A DNA stretch of 64,000 nucleotides from Mesorhizobium sp. M1D.F.Ca.ET.043.01.1.1 (GTDB lineage: Bacteria; Pseudomonadota; Alphaproteobacteria; Rhizobiales; Rhizobiaceae): positions 5,841,001-5,905,000 of the forward strand of contig NZ_CP034444.1 of NCBI RefSeq assembly GCF_003952385.1, written 5' to 3'. Under the pieces are notes generated by a model. The model did not search any database, was not told the DNA's origin, and was given only the letters and a program-made list of their open reading frames with translations. The position numbers were made by a program, and so were the translations under genes. Of the stretch, positions 15,605-25,470 are shown in pieces. Each line of letters starts with the position of its first letter. Positions within the stretch are counted from its first letter, which is position 1.

Positions 15605-17687
15605 CGAAAACCTTCACGCTGGCCGCGCGTCCGGCGGCGTCGATCACGGTCAGCGTCGAATAGCCGGTGCCGTCGGGCTGCCAGGTCGCGGTGCGGCGGC
15701 GGTCGATGCCGGCGAGCGGCTTGCCGTTGGCCAGCCAGCGGAACGGTGCGCGGCCGCCTTGCAGCTTCAGCACCAGCGGCGTGGCCTCGGCCGAATTTGC
15801 GCCGAGATCGACGCGGGCGCCGTCCGGCGGGAAGACGATGGTCGGCGCCGGCTCAGTCGCCCTTGCCTGCACCAGTCCGTCCGATCCGGCGCCGAAGCGG
15901 GCGAGCGTCACCGGCAGTTCCTCTCGCTTGGGGTTGAAGACGCCCGGCGGCCGGCCGGACAGCGGCACGCTGGCCAGACCCGAGCGGACGAAGCCTTCGA
16001 ACAGGATCGGCGCGGCCGAGACGTAGCCGGAAAGGCCGGGGATGGGGCTGGCGTCGGCGCGGCCGACCCAGACGCCCAGCACGTAGCGGCCGTCGAAACC
16101 GACCGACCAGGCATCGCGATAGCCGTAGGAGGTGCCGGTTTTATAAGCGATGCCGCGCTGGGCAGCGCCTTCCGGCGGCTTCACGCCGGACAGGATGTCG
16201 TCGATCTGCCAGGCGGCCTGGTCGTCGAGGATGGTAGCGGTGGTGCGCTCGGCGTTGGCCGGCTCGGTGCCGTCATGCAGCGTGTGCATCTTGCCGCCAT
16301 TGGAGAGGCCCGTATAGAGCTGCACGAGATCGCGCAGCGTCACGCCGGCGCCGCCGAGGCCGATCGCCAGGCCGGGCGCCTCGTTGAGCGGCAGGACCAG
16401 GTTGACGCCGGCCTGGCGGAAGCGCGCCGTGAGCCGCGCGGGACCGACCGCGTCCAGCACCCGGATCGCCGGCACGTTGAGCGACAATTGCAGCGCCTGC
16501 CTGATGCTGACGTCGCCTTGGTAGCCCATGTCGAAATTCTTCGGCCGGTAGCCGCCGAAATCGGCAGGGCTGTCCTCGATGATCGTCTCCTGCGCCACCA
16601 GGCCTTGCTCGAAGGCGAGCCCATAGATGAACGGCTTCAGCGTCGAACCGGGCGAGCGCACGACCTTGGTCATGTCGATCCAGCCGGAGCGGCTGGCGTC
16701 GAAGAAATCGGCCGATCCGACCTCGCCAAGAATGTCGCCCGTGCGCGCATCGGCCATCACCATGGCAATGGAGAGTTTCGGCCCGAGCTTCCTGGCGGCC
16801 TCCCTTGCCACCTGTTCCAGCCCCTGCTGGACGCTTCGGCGGATGGTGAGCTGCAGCGGCTTGCCGGGCTCCGCCTTGGGCAGCATGGCGTAGGAGGCAT
16901 GCGCGGCCAGCGCCGGCAGCTTGCGGCGCAGGCCGGATACGTCGTCGAGGGCGGCGCGCGCGGCCTCGCGTTCGCCAAGCAGGCCGGCGGACACCATGCG
17001 GGCGAGCACGCGATCACGCGCGGCATGCGCGATGTCGAGGTTGCGGTCCGGCCGCCGTTTTTCCGGCAGTTGCGGCAGCGCGACGAGCAGCGCGGCCTCC
17101 GAGACCGTCAATCGCTTCGGCTCCTTGCCGAAATACGCAAGCGAGGCGGCGCGCACGCCCTCGAGATTGCCGCCATAGGGCGCCAGCATCAGGTAGCGTT
17201 CGAGGATTTCGCGCTTGGACAGCCGCCGCTCGATCTGGATGGCGCGCAGGATCTGCTTGAGCTTGGAGCCGAGGCTGCGGCCGTCGCGCGGCTCGATCAG
17301 CCGGGCAAGCTGCATCGACAAGGTCGAGCCGCCGGAAACGATATGGCCGCTGGTGGCGAACTGGCCGGCGGCGCGGCAGAGCGCCAGCAGGTCGACGCCG
17401 CGGTGGTCCCAGAAGCGCTTGTCCTCATAGGCGACGAGCATGTCGACGAACTCTCTGTCGACCTGGTCGAGCCTGGTTCCGAGCCGCCAGTAGCCGTCCG
17501 GCGTCGCGAAGGCGCGCAGGAGCTGGCCGTCGCGGTCCTGCACCTCGGTCGAGACCGTCAGCGTTGCCGGCAAAGGCGGCGGGAAGGCGCGGTCGAGCTC
17601 CCAGAGGGCGGCGACGGAGGCGGCCGCAAGACAGGCAAGCGAAATGCCCGCGATGGCGGTTCGTCGGAGGAGTTTCCTGGAGAGCAT
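15597..17687 (-). CDS. pbpC: Penicillin-binding protein 1C (bifunctional glycosyltransferase/transpeptidase)
   Basis: A 696-residue inner-membrane peptidoglycan synthase-like protein. One N-terminal helix (about residues 10-30) precedes a GT51 glycosyltransferase domain with YEDKRFWDHRGVD. The transpeptidase domain has the active-site SPGSTLKPF (S-x-x-K), the SLN motif in LQLSLNVPAIR and YKTGTSYGYRD (KTG). A C-terminal PBP1C domain with Ig-like strands (about 600-696) closes it. ATG 17687 is preferred over upstream starts at 17702 and 17750: it has GAGGGG seven bases ahead, and the longer reading would translate an intergenic palindrome (17714-17743). It lies downstream of the alpha-2-macroglobulin gene, the classic yfhM-pbpC pairing. 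Confidence 0.94.
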   Translation of the reverse strand: MLSRKLLRRTAIAGISLACLAAASVAALWELDRAFPPPLPATLTVSTEVQDRDGQLLRAFATPDGYWRLGTRLDQVDREFVDMLVAYEDKRFWDHRGVDLLALCRAAGQFATSGHIVSGGSTLSMQLARLIEPRDGRSLGSKLKQILRAIQIERRLSKREILERYLMLAPYGGNLEGVRAASLAYFGKEPKRLTVSEAALLVALPQLPEKRRPDRNLDIAHAARDRVLARMVSAGLLGEREAARAALDDVSGLRRKLPALAAHASYAMLPKAEPGKPLQLTIRRSVQQGLEQVAREAARKLGPKLSIAMVMADARTGDILGEVGSADFFDASRSGWIDMTKVVRSPGSTLKPFIYGLAFEQGLVAQETIIEDSPADFGGYRPKNFDMGYQGDVSIRQALQLSLNVPAIRVLDAVGPARLTARFRQAGVNLVLPLNEAPGLAIGLGGAGVTLRDLVQLYTGLSNGGKMHTLHDGTEPANAERTTATILDDQAAWQIDDILSGVKPPEGAAQRGIAYKTGTSYGYRDAWSVGFDGRYVLGVWVGRADASPIPGLSGYVSAAPILFEGFVRSGLASVPLSGRPPGVFNPKREELPVTLARFGAGSDGLVQARATEPAPTIVFPPDGARVDLGANSAEATPLVLKLQGGRAPFRWLANGKPLAGIDRRRTATWQPDGTGYSTLTVIDAAGRAASVKVFVE

Positions 17688-17713
17688 GGCGCTGCCCCTC
17701 ATCCGCCTGCCGG

Positions 17714-17743
17714 CCTTCTCCCCATGTAGTGACGGGGAGAAGG
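17714..17743. repeat. Palindromic repeat CCTTCTCCCC / GGGGAGAAGG
   Basis: A perfect 10-bp stem with a ten-base loop in the short gap between the alpha-2-macroglobulin and pbpC genes. A sister element with arms CCTCTCCCC/GGGGAGAGG occurs at 60459-60479. Elements of this look are scattered in Mesorhizobium-type intergenic regions, as I recall. It may act as an mRNA stabiliser within the operon. Confidence 0.6.
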
Positions 17744-17768
17744 GAGACACCGGCAGCGCTGGCGATCG

Positions 17769-20700
17769 TTACTCCGCCTTGACCTCCATCATGCCGGAGG
17801 CGGTGCGGGCCGAATATTGCGGCCGGTACATGTCCTCCACCGTCGCCGCCGGATGGGCATAGGTGCCCGGCGTCACGGCGCGCACGACATAGGCGAGCGT
17901 GATGTTGCGGTCGCCGTCGCCTTCATTGGGATTGAAGGCGGCTACGAAGCGGTCGTCGCGGAACTCCAGATGCGCGGCATCCGTCTGCGCCAGCCACGAG
18001 AAGTTCGACAATTGCGCGCTGGAAACCAGGCCCGGATTGTCGATCTCGAAGCCTGCCGGCAGCAGGTCGGTGATCAGCAGACGAGACGCCCATTTGTTCT
18101 GCTCGTAGATCTTGAGCACGACCACATAGCGTTCGTTCTGCCTGGCCTCGGTGACGTTGGCCTCGGTGCCGTCGAGCCTGTAATAGGTGCGATCGATGGT
18201 GAAGCCGTCGCCGCCGGCCGGCAGCGGGTCGACCGGCGCCGCCACCGCGGTCACAACCGCCTGCAGCGGCGTCGTGCCGGTGTTGGCGATGGTGAGCGGG
18301 CTGCCCTCGAGGTCGCTGCCGGAAACGCGGTCGGAATAGCCGCCCGAATGCGGCGCGCCGTTGACGGAAAGCGTGATGGAATCATTGCCTTCCTTCAGCG
18401 CGCGCGCCGCCAACAGCATCCAGGATTCGTCCTGCGTGCTCGTCCAGCGGGCGTCGGCGCGTTCCCTTGCCAGCAGCCTGATCAGCTGCGGCACGATGCT
18501 CGGCACCGGCTTCGATTCCGCCGCCAAAGCCAGCATCGCAGCGCCATCGCGGAGCGGCGAGCCGTAGTCGGACCGGTAGTAGTCGTATTCGGTGCCCGCC
18601 TGCGCCAGCCGCAACGCCGTCTGGAAGGTGGCTTCCGAACGCTGCGTGTCGCCATAGAGCGCCAGGCTCGCCGCCAGCTGCGCGACCGCCATCGGGCTGG
18701 TGAAGGCCTCGAGCTGCGTATCGGCATAATAGCGCAGATCGCCGATCGAGGCCTTCTTGTTGCGGGCGAGCACGTAGAGCGCGTAGGCGATCTCGCTGCC
18801 GCGATCCTGGACGTCCTGGTCGTAGCCGAGCGAGTTCTGCAGGTTGTTCAGCGCCTGGCTCATCGCCTGCGCCGGCACGTCGTATTTCTGCTCGCGCGCC
18901 CGGGTCAGGAACTCCGTCACATAGCCGTCGAGCCAGAGATCGCCGGAGCCCGGACCCCAAAGACCGAAGCTGCCGCTGGAAGCCTGGTAGCTGAGCACCT
19001 TGTAGACGGCGTCCTGGATGCGCCCGTGCAGGTCGGGATCGCTCTCCATACCGATGCTGGTGGCCATGTCGTTGACATAGAGCAGCGGCATGGCGCGGCT
19101 GGTGGTCTGCTCGGCGCAGCCATAGGGGTAATGGTCGAGGCTCATCAAAAGCGAAGGCACGTCGAAGGCCGCCGCCTGCGAGACGCCGACGCTGACCGAG
19201 GCGCCGTCGAGCACGCTTGCCGCGAGCAGCTCCCTGTCGACGCGCAGCGCGCCGCCATTGGGTTTCAGGTCGACCACCATGCGGTTGGTGACCGGAAGCT
19301 GCGCCGGGCGCACCGGCAGATAGAGCGTCTGCTCGACCTCGGTGCCGCTGTCATGCGCGAGCTTGACGGTGATCGAAGCGTCGCCCGCCGTCCGCGCGAT
19401 CAGCGGGAAGGAGAGCGACTGCCGCTTGCCCTGGGCGAGCGTCAGCTTCTCGGGCAGGGGTTTCTCGCCGGTCGAGAGATCCCCGGTCGTGGTGACCGAG
19501 AGCTTGTAGTCGCCGACGGGACCATCGGTGTCGGCGATGTCGAGGCGCATGGTCGCGGCATCGCCGGGTGCCAGGAAGCGCGGCAGGCCGGCGGTGATCA
19601 CCACCGGATCGCGCACGATGACGTCGCTCTCGGCATGGCCCACAGCCTCCTTTGTCCAGGCGACGGCCATGACGCGCACGGTGCCGTTGAACTGCGGGAT
19701 GTCGAAATCGACCCGCGTCTTGCCGTTGGCATCGAGCTCGACCGGGCCGGAGGAGAAGGCGACCAGCTTTTCGGTCGGCGGGCTGCCTTGCGACTGCATG
19801 TTGGCGCCGTCGCCGCCGGTCCTGAGCTTGCCGGTGGTGCCGAGCGAGCCGTCGATCAGGCGGCCATAGAGGTCGCGGATCTCGAGGCCCAGCATGCGCT
19901 GCCCGAAGAACCAATTTTCCGGATCGGGCGCCTTGTAGTTGGTCAGGTTGAGGATGCCGACGTCGACGGCCGCGACCATGACATAGGCGTTGCTGCCGGG
20001 TTGCGCGCCGCTGACGGCGACCGGGATCGAAAGCTGCTGGCGCGGCGCGGTCTTTTCCGGCGGCGTCAGCGTGACGGCGAGCTTCTTCGAGCCCGGATCG
20101 ACGGTCAGCCATTTGACGCCGATGGCGCGGGCCGGCATGCGCGATTGCTCGGCATCGCCCGGCCTGAACAAAGTCGCCGTGACATAGGCCCCGGCGCCCC
20201 AGTCGTCGCCGACCGGGATGTCGACGGTGCTGCCGCCGGCCGGCACCGAAGCGGTGACGGTCTTCAAGAGTTTGTCGGCGCCGATGGTGACGAGCAGTTC
20301 GCCGGCAAAATGCGGCGAGACCTTCAGCCTGGCGACTTCGCCGGCAGCGTAAGTGTCCTTGTCGAGCGCGATCTCCAGGCCGTCAGGCGTCTCGGTGGTG
20401 GTCGAGGCGACGTACCAGCCGGCGTCGAATTCGTAGCTGGTCGCCGGACCGTCGGGGTCTGCCGTCTCGACCTCGAGCCGGTAGCGGCCCCAGTCGACTG
20501 GAAGCGATACGGTCGCCTCGCCGTCGGCATTCAGGTCGATCTGGCCGTTGGCGACCGCCTTGGTGAGGTTCACCGCTTCATAGTTCCAGTAGTTGTTCGA
20601 GCGGTACCATTGGTAATTGCGCTCGACCTTGACCAGCGACCACTGGGCGCCTTTCAGCTCCTCGCGCTTGCCGTTCGGATCGACAGCGATGATGCTGAAC

Positions 20701-23255
20701 TTCGCCGTCCCGCCTTGCGGCACCTCATCGCCTTCGAAATCCGGACGGATGCCGATCATCTCCTTCTCGGGATGGACGGCGATGTCGAGCGAGCGCTCGA
20801 CGGCGCGGCCGCCGGCTTCCCGCATGCGGACAGTGACCTTGGCGTTGACCAGCTTGGTGGTCGAAGGCAACTGGTCGATCGAGACCGGGAAGGTGGCCTT
20901 GCCGTCATCGCCGACGACGGGAAGGTTGGCCAAAGGCGTCACCGTCGGCTCGGCCGACTGCTCGTCGGCGAGGCCGAAGGTGAAGCCCTTGAACCGGTCC
21001 CAGCTGCTTGTGGTCGACAGCGTCATCTCGCCTTCGAGCGCGAGGCCCGCGGCCGGCGCGCCGTAGAGGAAGCGGCCGTCGACGCTGGCATTGGCGGTCT
21101 CGCCCTGGGCGATCTCCTTCTTGTCGGCCGTCAGGTCGAACTCGATGCGATCCGGGACGAAGTCTTCGACCAGGAACATCTGGCTCGCCACCGGTGACTG
21201 CTTGGGATCGGTATAGATCGACACCGTCCAGGTGCCGCGCATGGCGTTGCCCTCGAGCGGCAGGTCGACGGCATGGCCACCAGCCGACGCGCCGTCGCTG
21301 ACGATGCGGCGGTTCTCGACGCCGTCAGGACGGGTGAAGATGAAGGTCAGCGGCAGGTTGTCGACCGCCTTGGCCGCGCCGTCGCGGGCAAGGGCCGCGA
21401 CATGGACGTCCTCGCCCGCGCGGTAGATGCCGCGCTCGGTCCAGGCATAGACGTCGAGAGCGCCGGGCGCGGCACGCCCGGCAACGCCACGGTCCGACAG
21501 ATCGAAGCCGGCACGACCCATGTCGAGGAAGACGAAGTCGTTGTCGCCCTGCTTGGCCATCAGCACGGCCGGCACCATGCCGCCTTCGCCGCGCGTCAGG
21601 CCCGGGTTGAACACTGCGTGGCCTTCGGCATCGGATGTCGCCGTGCCAAGGATCTCGTTGTTCTTGGCAAGCAGCGTCAGTTCGGCGCCGGCGATCGGCT
21701 TGGCGGAGCCGAGCGATCGGGCAAAGACGTTGAGACCGTCCTCGCCGGTATAGGTGGAGAGGCCGATGTCGGAGACGACGAACCACTGCGTGGCGCGCGA
21801 ACCATAGTCGTCGTCCTTGTCGTCGACCGGCTGGGCGGTCAGCACATAGACGCCGGGTTTGCGCTGCGGGATCGCCTCGTCCACCGGAAACGAGGTGGTG
21901 ACCTCTTTGTTGAGGTCGTTGGCGATGTCCAGCGTGCCTTCCCAGACGGGCTCGCCCATCTGGTCGGAAATGGTGGAAATGTCGTAGCCGTCGAGCTGGT
22001 GCAGGAATTGGTAGCCGGACAGAAGCTGCGCCAGCGAACGATCGCCGATGCGATAAAGCTTCATCTTGGCGGCGTTCATATTGACGGTGACGACGGGAAT
22101 GCCGCGGCGGGCGCCGGAAGGCAGCACGAAGCTGTCGCCGGTGAAGCGGGCCGACGGGGCGCGGTCCTGGACATAGATCGACAGCACGACCGGGGCGGCG
22201 ATCGTCTCGCCGATCGCCGCCGGCAGGCCGGCGCGGAAGGTCACGTCATAGTGCTGGCCGTGCTCCAGCCCCTCGACGCAGATCTGCTTGTCCTTGGCCT
22301 CGACGGCCTTGGGCGCGGCGTTGTCGACGGTGACGAACTGCGAATAGTCGACGCCGGTCTTGACCAGTGCCTCGGAAAACTGGGCGCAGATGCGCGGCGT
22401 GCTGGAATCGGCATCGACCGAGTGGTCGATGACGCGGAAACCCTTGCGCGCCTTGAGGTCGGCATAGTCGGCCTGCACGGCGGGTGAGCTCACCAGCGCC
22501 AGGCTCGCCTCATAGGCCTGGATCGCAGGCCGGAAGAGGTCGCGCTTATCGAGGCCGGCGGCAAGCAGCGCCAGCGCCTCGGCGCGGGTCTTTGCGGTGC
22601 GCACCAGCTTATACGCGTTGAAGGCGGCCGAAGTGACGTTTGCCGGCAAGGTCGAGGATTCGGAGGTATTGGAAGCCGGCTGCACGCCGAGCGTCTCGCG
22701 CGCCAGCGCCAGCCAGAGCGCACCGTCGTCGGGCAGGACGGACAGCGCCGCCTGGTATTTCTGCATGGCGAGGCGATGGTCGCCGGTCAGCGCCGCCTGC
22801 TCGGCCGCGGCCTGAAGCGCCGCCAGCCCTTCGGCCGGCTTGTCATAGGCCGGATCGGTCAGCTTGTTGCGGAACTGCTGGGCCTGGTCGACCATCCAGC
22901 CGGGAAAGAAGGTAAGTTCCGGCGGAGCGCCGATGTCGGGGTCGCCATCGACATTGGCGATCTTGCCGGCGACTGCGCCGCTGAAGGGTTTGAGCTGATT
23001 ATAGTCGGATTTGAGAAAGCACCATTTGGCCTTGGTGTTGTAGGTGAAGGCGCGGCAGGCGGGGTCGCCGAGGCATGTGGTCTTGCATTGGTCGAGGCTG
23101 ACATTCTGGTCCGACCTGAGATCGAAACCGAAATAGTCGGAATTGTCCGTCGTTACGATTCGCCGGGCTTCGGCCGCGAGTGCCGCGCTCGATGCGAGGA
23201 AGACAGGAGCGAAAAAGAGAAGGAGAAGGAAAGAGAGACCACGAGCCGCGCGCAT
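17769..23255 (-). CDS. Bacterial alpha-2-macroglobulin family protein with N-terminal PAN/Apple-like domain
   Basis: A very large (1828 residues) exported protease-trap-like protein. A signal peptide (RAARGLSFLLLLFFAPVF, cleavage near ALAA) is followed by a cysteine-rich PAN/Apple-like segment (LDQCKTTCLGDPACRAFTY and KWCFLKSDYNQLKP), then macroglobulin domains, a bait-like region and a thioester domain with PYGCAEQTTSRAMPLLY, so the Cys and Gln of the thioester are present. No lipobox Cys is seen after the signal, unlike E. coli ECAM, which is a lipoprotein. ATG 23255 has GGAGGG ten bases ahead and is chosen over 23300. It precedes pbpC; in this pair PBP1C is thought to mend walls where the trap meets an attacker. 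Confidence 0.93.
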   Translation of the reverse strand: MRAARGLSFLLLLFFAPVFLASSAALAAEARRIVTTDNSDYFGFDLRSDQNVSLDQCKTTCLGDPACRAFTYNTKAKWCFLKSDYNQLKPFSGAVAGKIANVDGDPDIGAPPELTFFPGWMVDQAQQFRNKLTDPAYDKPAEGLAALQAAAEQAALTGDHRLAMQKYQAALSVLPDDGALWLALARETLGVQPASNTSESSTLPANVTSAAFNAYKLVRTAKTRAEALALLAAGLDKRDLFRPAIQAYEASLALVSSPAVQADYADLKARKGFRVIDHSVDADSSTPRICAQFSEALVKTGVDYSQFVTVDNAAPKAVEAKDKQICVEGLEHGQHYDVTFRAGLPAAIGETIAAPVVLSIYVQDRAPSARFTGDSFVLPSGARRGIPVVTVNMNAAKMKLYRIGDRSLAQLLSGYQFLHQLDGYDISTISDQMGEPVWEGTLDIANDLNKEVTTSFPVDEAIPQRKPGVYVLTAQPVDDKDDDYGSRATQWFVVSDIGLSTYTGEDGLNVFARSLGSAKPIAGAELTLLAKNNEILGTATSDAEGHAVFNPGLTRGEGGMVPAVLMAKQGDNDFVFLDMGRAGFDLSDRGVAGRAAPGALDVYAWTERGIYRAGEDVHVAALARDGAAKAVDNLPLTFIFTRPDGVENRRIVSDGASAGGHAVDLPLEGNAMRGTWTVSIYTDPKQSPVASQMFLVEDFVPDRIEFDLTADKKEIAQGETANASVDGRFLYGAPAAGLALEGEMTLSTTSSWDRFKGFTFGLADEQSAEPTVTPLANLPVVGDDGKATFPVSIDQLPSTTKLVNAKVTVRMREAGGRAVERSLDIAVHPEKEMIGIRPDFEGDEVPQGGTAKFSIIAVDPNGKREELKGAQWSLVKVERNYQWYRSNNYWNYEAVNLTKAVANGQIDLNADGEATVSLPVDWGRYRLEVETADPDGPATSYEFDAGWYVASTTTETPDGLEIALDKDTYAAGEVARLKVSPHFAGELLVTIGADKLLKTVTASVPAGGSTVDIPVGDDWGAGAYVTATLFRPGDAEQSRMPARAIGVKWLTVDPGSKKLAVTLTPPEKTAPRQQLSIPVAVSGAQPGSNAYVMVAAVDVGILNLTNYKAPDPENWFFGQRMLGLEIRDLYGRLIDGSLGTTGKLRTGGDGANMQSQGSPPTEKLVAFSSGPVELDANGKTRVDFDIPQFNGTVRVMAVAWTKEAVGHAESDVIVRDPVVITAGLPRFLAPGDAATMRLDIADTDGPVGDYKLSVTTTGDLSTGEKPLPEKLTLAQGKRQSLSFPLIARTAGDASITVKLAHDSGTEVEQTLYLPVRPAQLPVTNRMVVDLKPNGGALRVDRELLAASVLDGASVSVGVSQAAAFDVPSLLMSLDHYPYGCAEQTTSRAMPLLYVNDMATSIGMESDPDLHGRIQDAVYKVLSYQASSGSFGLWGPGSGDLWLDGYVTEFLTRAREQKYDVPAQAMSQALNNLQNSLGYDQDVQDRGSEIAYALYVLARNKKASIGDLRYYADTQLEAFTSPMAVAQLAASLALYGDTQRSEATFQTALRLAQAGTEYDYYRSDYGSPLRDGAAMLALAAESKPVPSIVPQLIRLLARERADARWTSTQDESWMLLAARALKEGNDSITLSVNGAPHSGGYSDRVSGSDLEGSPLTIANTGTTPLQAVVTAVAAPVDPLPAGGDGFTIDRTYYRLDGTEANVTEARQNERYVVVLKIYEQNKWASRLLITDLLPAGFEIDNPGLVSSAQLSNFSWLAQTDAAHLEFRDDRFVAAFNPNEGDGDRNITLAYVVRAVTPGTYAHPAATVEDMYRPQYSARTASGMMEVKAE

Positions 23256-23539
23256 TGCCACATCACCCTCCAGACATTGCCAGCGTCCGGGCATGATCAA
23301 GCATCAAGCGGGCTTGTCAACGCCGGAACGCTGCAGGTTTTTCAACCCGCCAACGGTTTCCAAGCCGGCCAAAGGCCGGTATTTCGACAGAACCTCTATG
23401 AGATGGATCACACATTCTTGCGAAGATGCAAAAGGTGTGAATTCCAAGCCCGGTCTATTTCAGACAATTGGATTGTGGCCCCTTTACGAGCGTTTCAGAA
23501 CTTCATTCCAATTTTAGTTTTGTCGACTAGGTTGTGTTA
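23256..23539. promoter_or_regulatory. Divergent intergenic region between the A2M operon and tamA
   Basis: This 284-base spacer must hold promoters for both directions. I see one clear hairpin, CCGGCC-AAA-GGCCGG at 23365-23379, and an AT-rich stretch near 23500-23540 before tamA. No convincing -35/-10 pairs stand out, so the promoters cannot be placed by eye. Confidence 0.4.
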
Positions 23540-25468
23540 ATGCCGGCGTATGAAACGCAGATGTCAGGAGGGATCGCGCCAGGGCGCGGGCTTCCGCGCG
23601 CCCTGCTTTTCGCGCTCGCCTGCTCCGCGATGATCGCCTTCGAAGCGCGGCCGGCGGTTGCTTTCGAGATTTTCGGCATCAAGCTCTGGGGCTCGTCCAG
23701 CGACGAGGACGCCGATATCGTCGATCCGCTGCGCTATTCGGTGACCATCGATGCGCCCGACGCCGACAAGGATCTGGTCGAGAAGCTGGAGAATGCTTCG
23801 ACGCTCAAGAGCGACGAGGAGCATCCGGTTTCGGGGTCGCTCGGCCTGATGGCCAAGGCGCGCAGCGACCGGGAACAGCTCGTGGCCGCCCTTTACGCCG
23901 ACGCCCGCTACGAAGGCGTGGTCACCATCACCATCCAGGGCAAGTCCATAGACGAACTGCCGCCGGATGCCGAATTCAAGGGGCCGCAGCCCATCCCGGT
24001 GGTCGTCAGCATCGCCGCCGGGCCGAAATTCACGCTTGGCGACATCAGGCTGAAGGGCGACGCGGCCGGTCTGGCGAGCGCCGATTTCGGCTTGATCGCC
24101 GGCGGCGACGCAGGATCGGGTGCGGTGCTCAAGGCCGAAGCGGCGATCGTGCGCGCCCTCAAGGAAGAGGGCAGGCCGCTCGCCAAGGTGACGGACCGCG
24201 AGATCGTCGCCGACCATAAAAGCTCGACACTCGACGTGACGCTGACGGTGGCGGCCGGTCCGGTCGCCGGCTATGGCGACACCACGGTCGAGGGCACCGA
24301 GAAGGTCGACCGCGACTTCACCGAATACATGACCGGCTTGAAGCGGGGCCAGCAATATTCGCCGCAAGAGATTGACGATGCCCGCGATCGGCTGCTCGGG
24401 CTCGAGGTCTTCAACAGCGTGACCATCAAGGAGGGCGACAGCCTCGACACCCAGGGCAATATCCCGATCGGCGTCCAGGTGAGCGAGCGCAAGCCGCGCT
24501 TTTTCGGCATCGGCGGCACGTTTTCGAACACGGAAGGGCTGGGGCTCGAAGGCTATTGGGGCCACCGCAACCTGTTCGGCCGGGCGGAGAAGCTGCGCAT
24601 CGACGGTTCCATCAGCGGCATCGGCAGCAACAGCATTTCGGCGCTCAACTACAATGCCGGCATCATGTTCGAGAAGCCGGGCGTGCTCGGGCCGACCTCG
24701 AAGTTCTTCACCGGCATCAAGACCGTGTTCGAGCACCCCGACGCCTATGACCATTTCTCGGTCAAGGGCAATATCGGCGTGTCCTACGATCTCGACAAGA
24801 AACAGAGGGTTTCGGCGGAATTCGCGCTCGACTACTCGCGGATCACCGACGTCTTCGGCAAGCACACCTATCTGATCGCCAGCATTCCGCTGCAATATGT
24901 TTATGACAGCCGCGACAACAAGCTCAATCCGACCAGGGGTTTCCGGGCGCTCGCCTATGCCGAGCCGAGCTACGACATCCTGAACGGCGCGACCTTCCTC
25001 AAGCTGAAGGGCGAAGGCTCCGCCTATCAGTCGCTCGACACGGCGAGCAAGTTCGTGCTGGCCGAACGCGCCGTGCTCGGCTCGATCGTCGGCACCGGCT
25101 TGCAGAACGTGCCCGCCGACCGGCGTTTCTATTCCGGCGGCGGCGGCTCGGTGCGCGGCTATGCCTATCAGGGCATCGGCCCGAAGGACATCGACGGCCA
25201 GCCGATCGGCGGTCTGTCCTTCTTCGAGACGTCGATCGAGATGCGTATCGCCGTCACCGACACGATCGGCATCGTGCCCTTCGTCGATGCCGGCACGGTC
25301 TCGACGAAATCCTTCCCGGATTTCTCGGACGTCAAGGTCGGCGCCGGCGTCGGCTTGCGCTATCTTACGCCATTCGGGCCGCTGCGCATCGATGCCGCCG
25401 TGCCGCTCAACCGCGATCCGAGCGATCCGCATTTCGGCATCTATGCCGGCATCGGCCAGGCGTTCTGA
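23540..25468 (+). CDS. tamA: Outer-membrane assembly protein TamA (Omp85/BamA family)
   Basis: A 642-residue outer-membrane protein that, with TamB, helps insert outer-membrane proteins or move lipid between membranes. A signal sequence (about residues 14-36, LPRALLFALACSAMIAF) is followed by POTRA-like repeats (about 60-300; for example VVVSIAAGPKFTLGDIRLKG) and a 16-strand barrel ending in an aromatic-type tail (YAGIGQAF). The barrel contains VRGYAYQGIGP, the VRGF-like lid motif of Omp85 proteins. ATG 23540 is used; ATG 23561 is an alternative that still leaves a full signal peptide. tamB follows after two bases. Confidence 0.93.
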   Translation: MPAYETQMSGGIAPGRGLPRALLFALACSAMIAFEARPAVAFEIFGIKLWGSSSDEDADIVDPLRYSVTIDAPDADKDLVEKLENASTLKSDEEHPVSGSLGLMAKARSDREQLVAALYADARYEGVVTITIQGKSIDELPPDAEFKGPQPIPVVVSIAAGPKFTLGDIRLKGDAAGLASADFGLIAGGDAGSGAVLKAEAAIVRALKEEGRPLAKVTDREIVADHKSSTLDVTLTVAAGPVAGYGDTTVEGTEKVDRDFTEYMTGLKRGQQYSPQEIDDARDRLLGLEVFNSVTIKEGDSLDTQGNIPIGVQVSERKPRFFGIGGTFSNTEGLGLEGYWGHRNLFGRAEKLRIDGSISGIGSNSISALNYNAGIMFEKPGVLGPTSKFFTGIKTVFEHPDAYDHFSVKGNIGVSYDLDKKQRVSAEFALDYSRITDVFGKHTYLIASIPLQYVYDSRDNKLNPTRGFRALAYAEPSYDILNGATFLKLKGEGSAYQSLDTASKFVLAERAVLGSIVGTGLQNVPADRRFYSGGGGSVRGYAYQGIGPKDIDGQPIGGLSFFETSIEMRIAVTDTIGIVPFVDAGTVSTKSFPDFSDVKVGAGVGLRYLTPFGPLRIDAAVPLNRDPSDPHFGIYAGIGQAF

Positions 25469-25470
25469 CG

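Noticed and set aside
15759..17729. 656-residue plus-strand frame
   Set aside because: Antisense to pbpC, which has all catalytic motifs.
17817..21197. 1126-residue open frame on the plus strand
   Set aside because: Antisense to the alpha-2-macroglobulin gene; low-complexity Arg/Gly/Asp-rich product with no motif or ribosome site.
23564..25432. 622-residue minus-strand frame
   Set aside because: Antisense to tamA, which has signal peptide, POTRA repeats and barrel.
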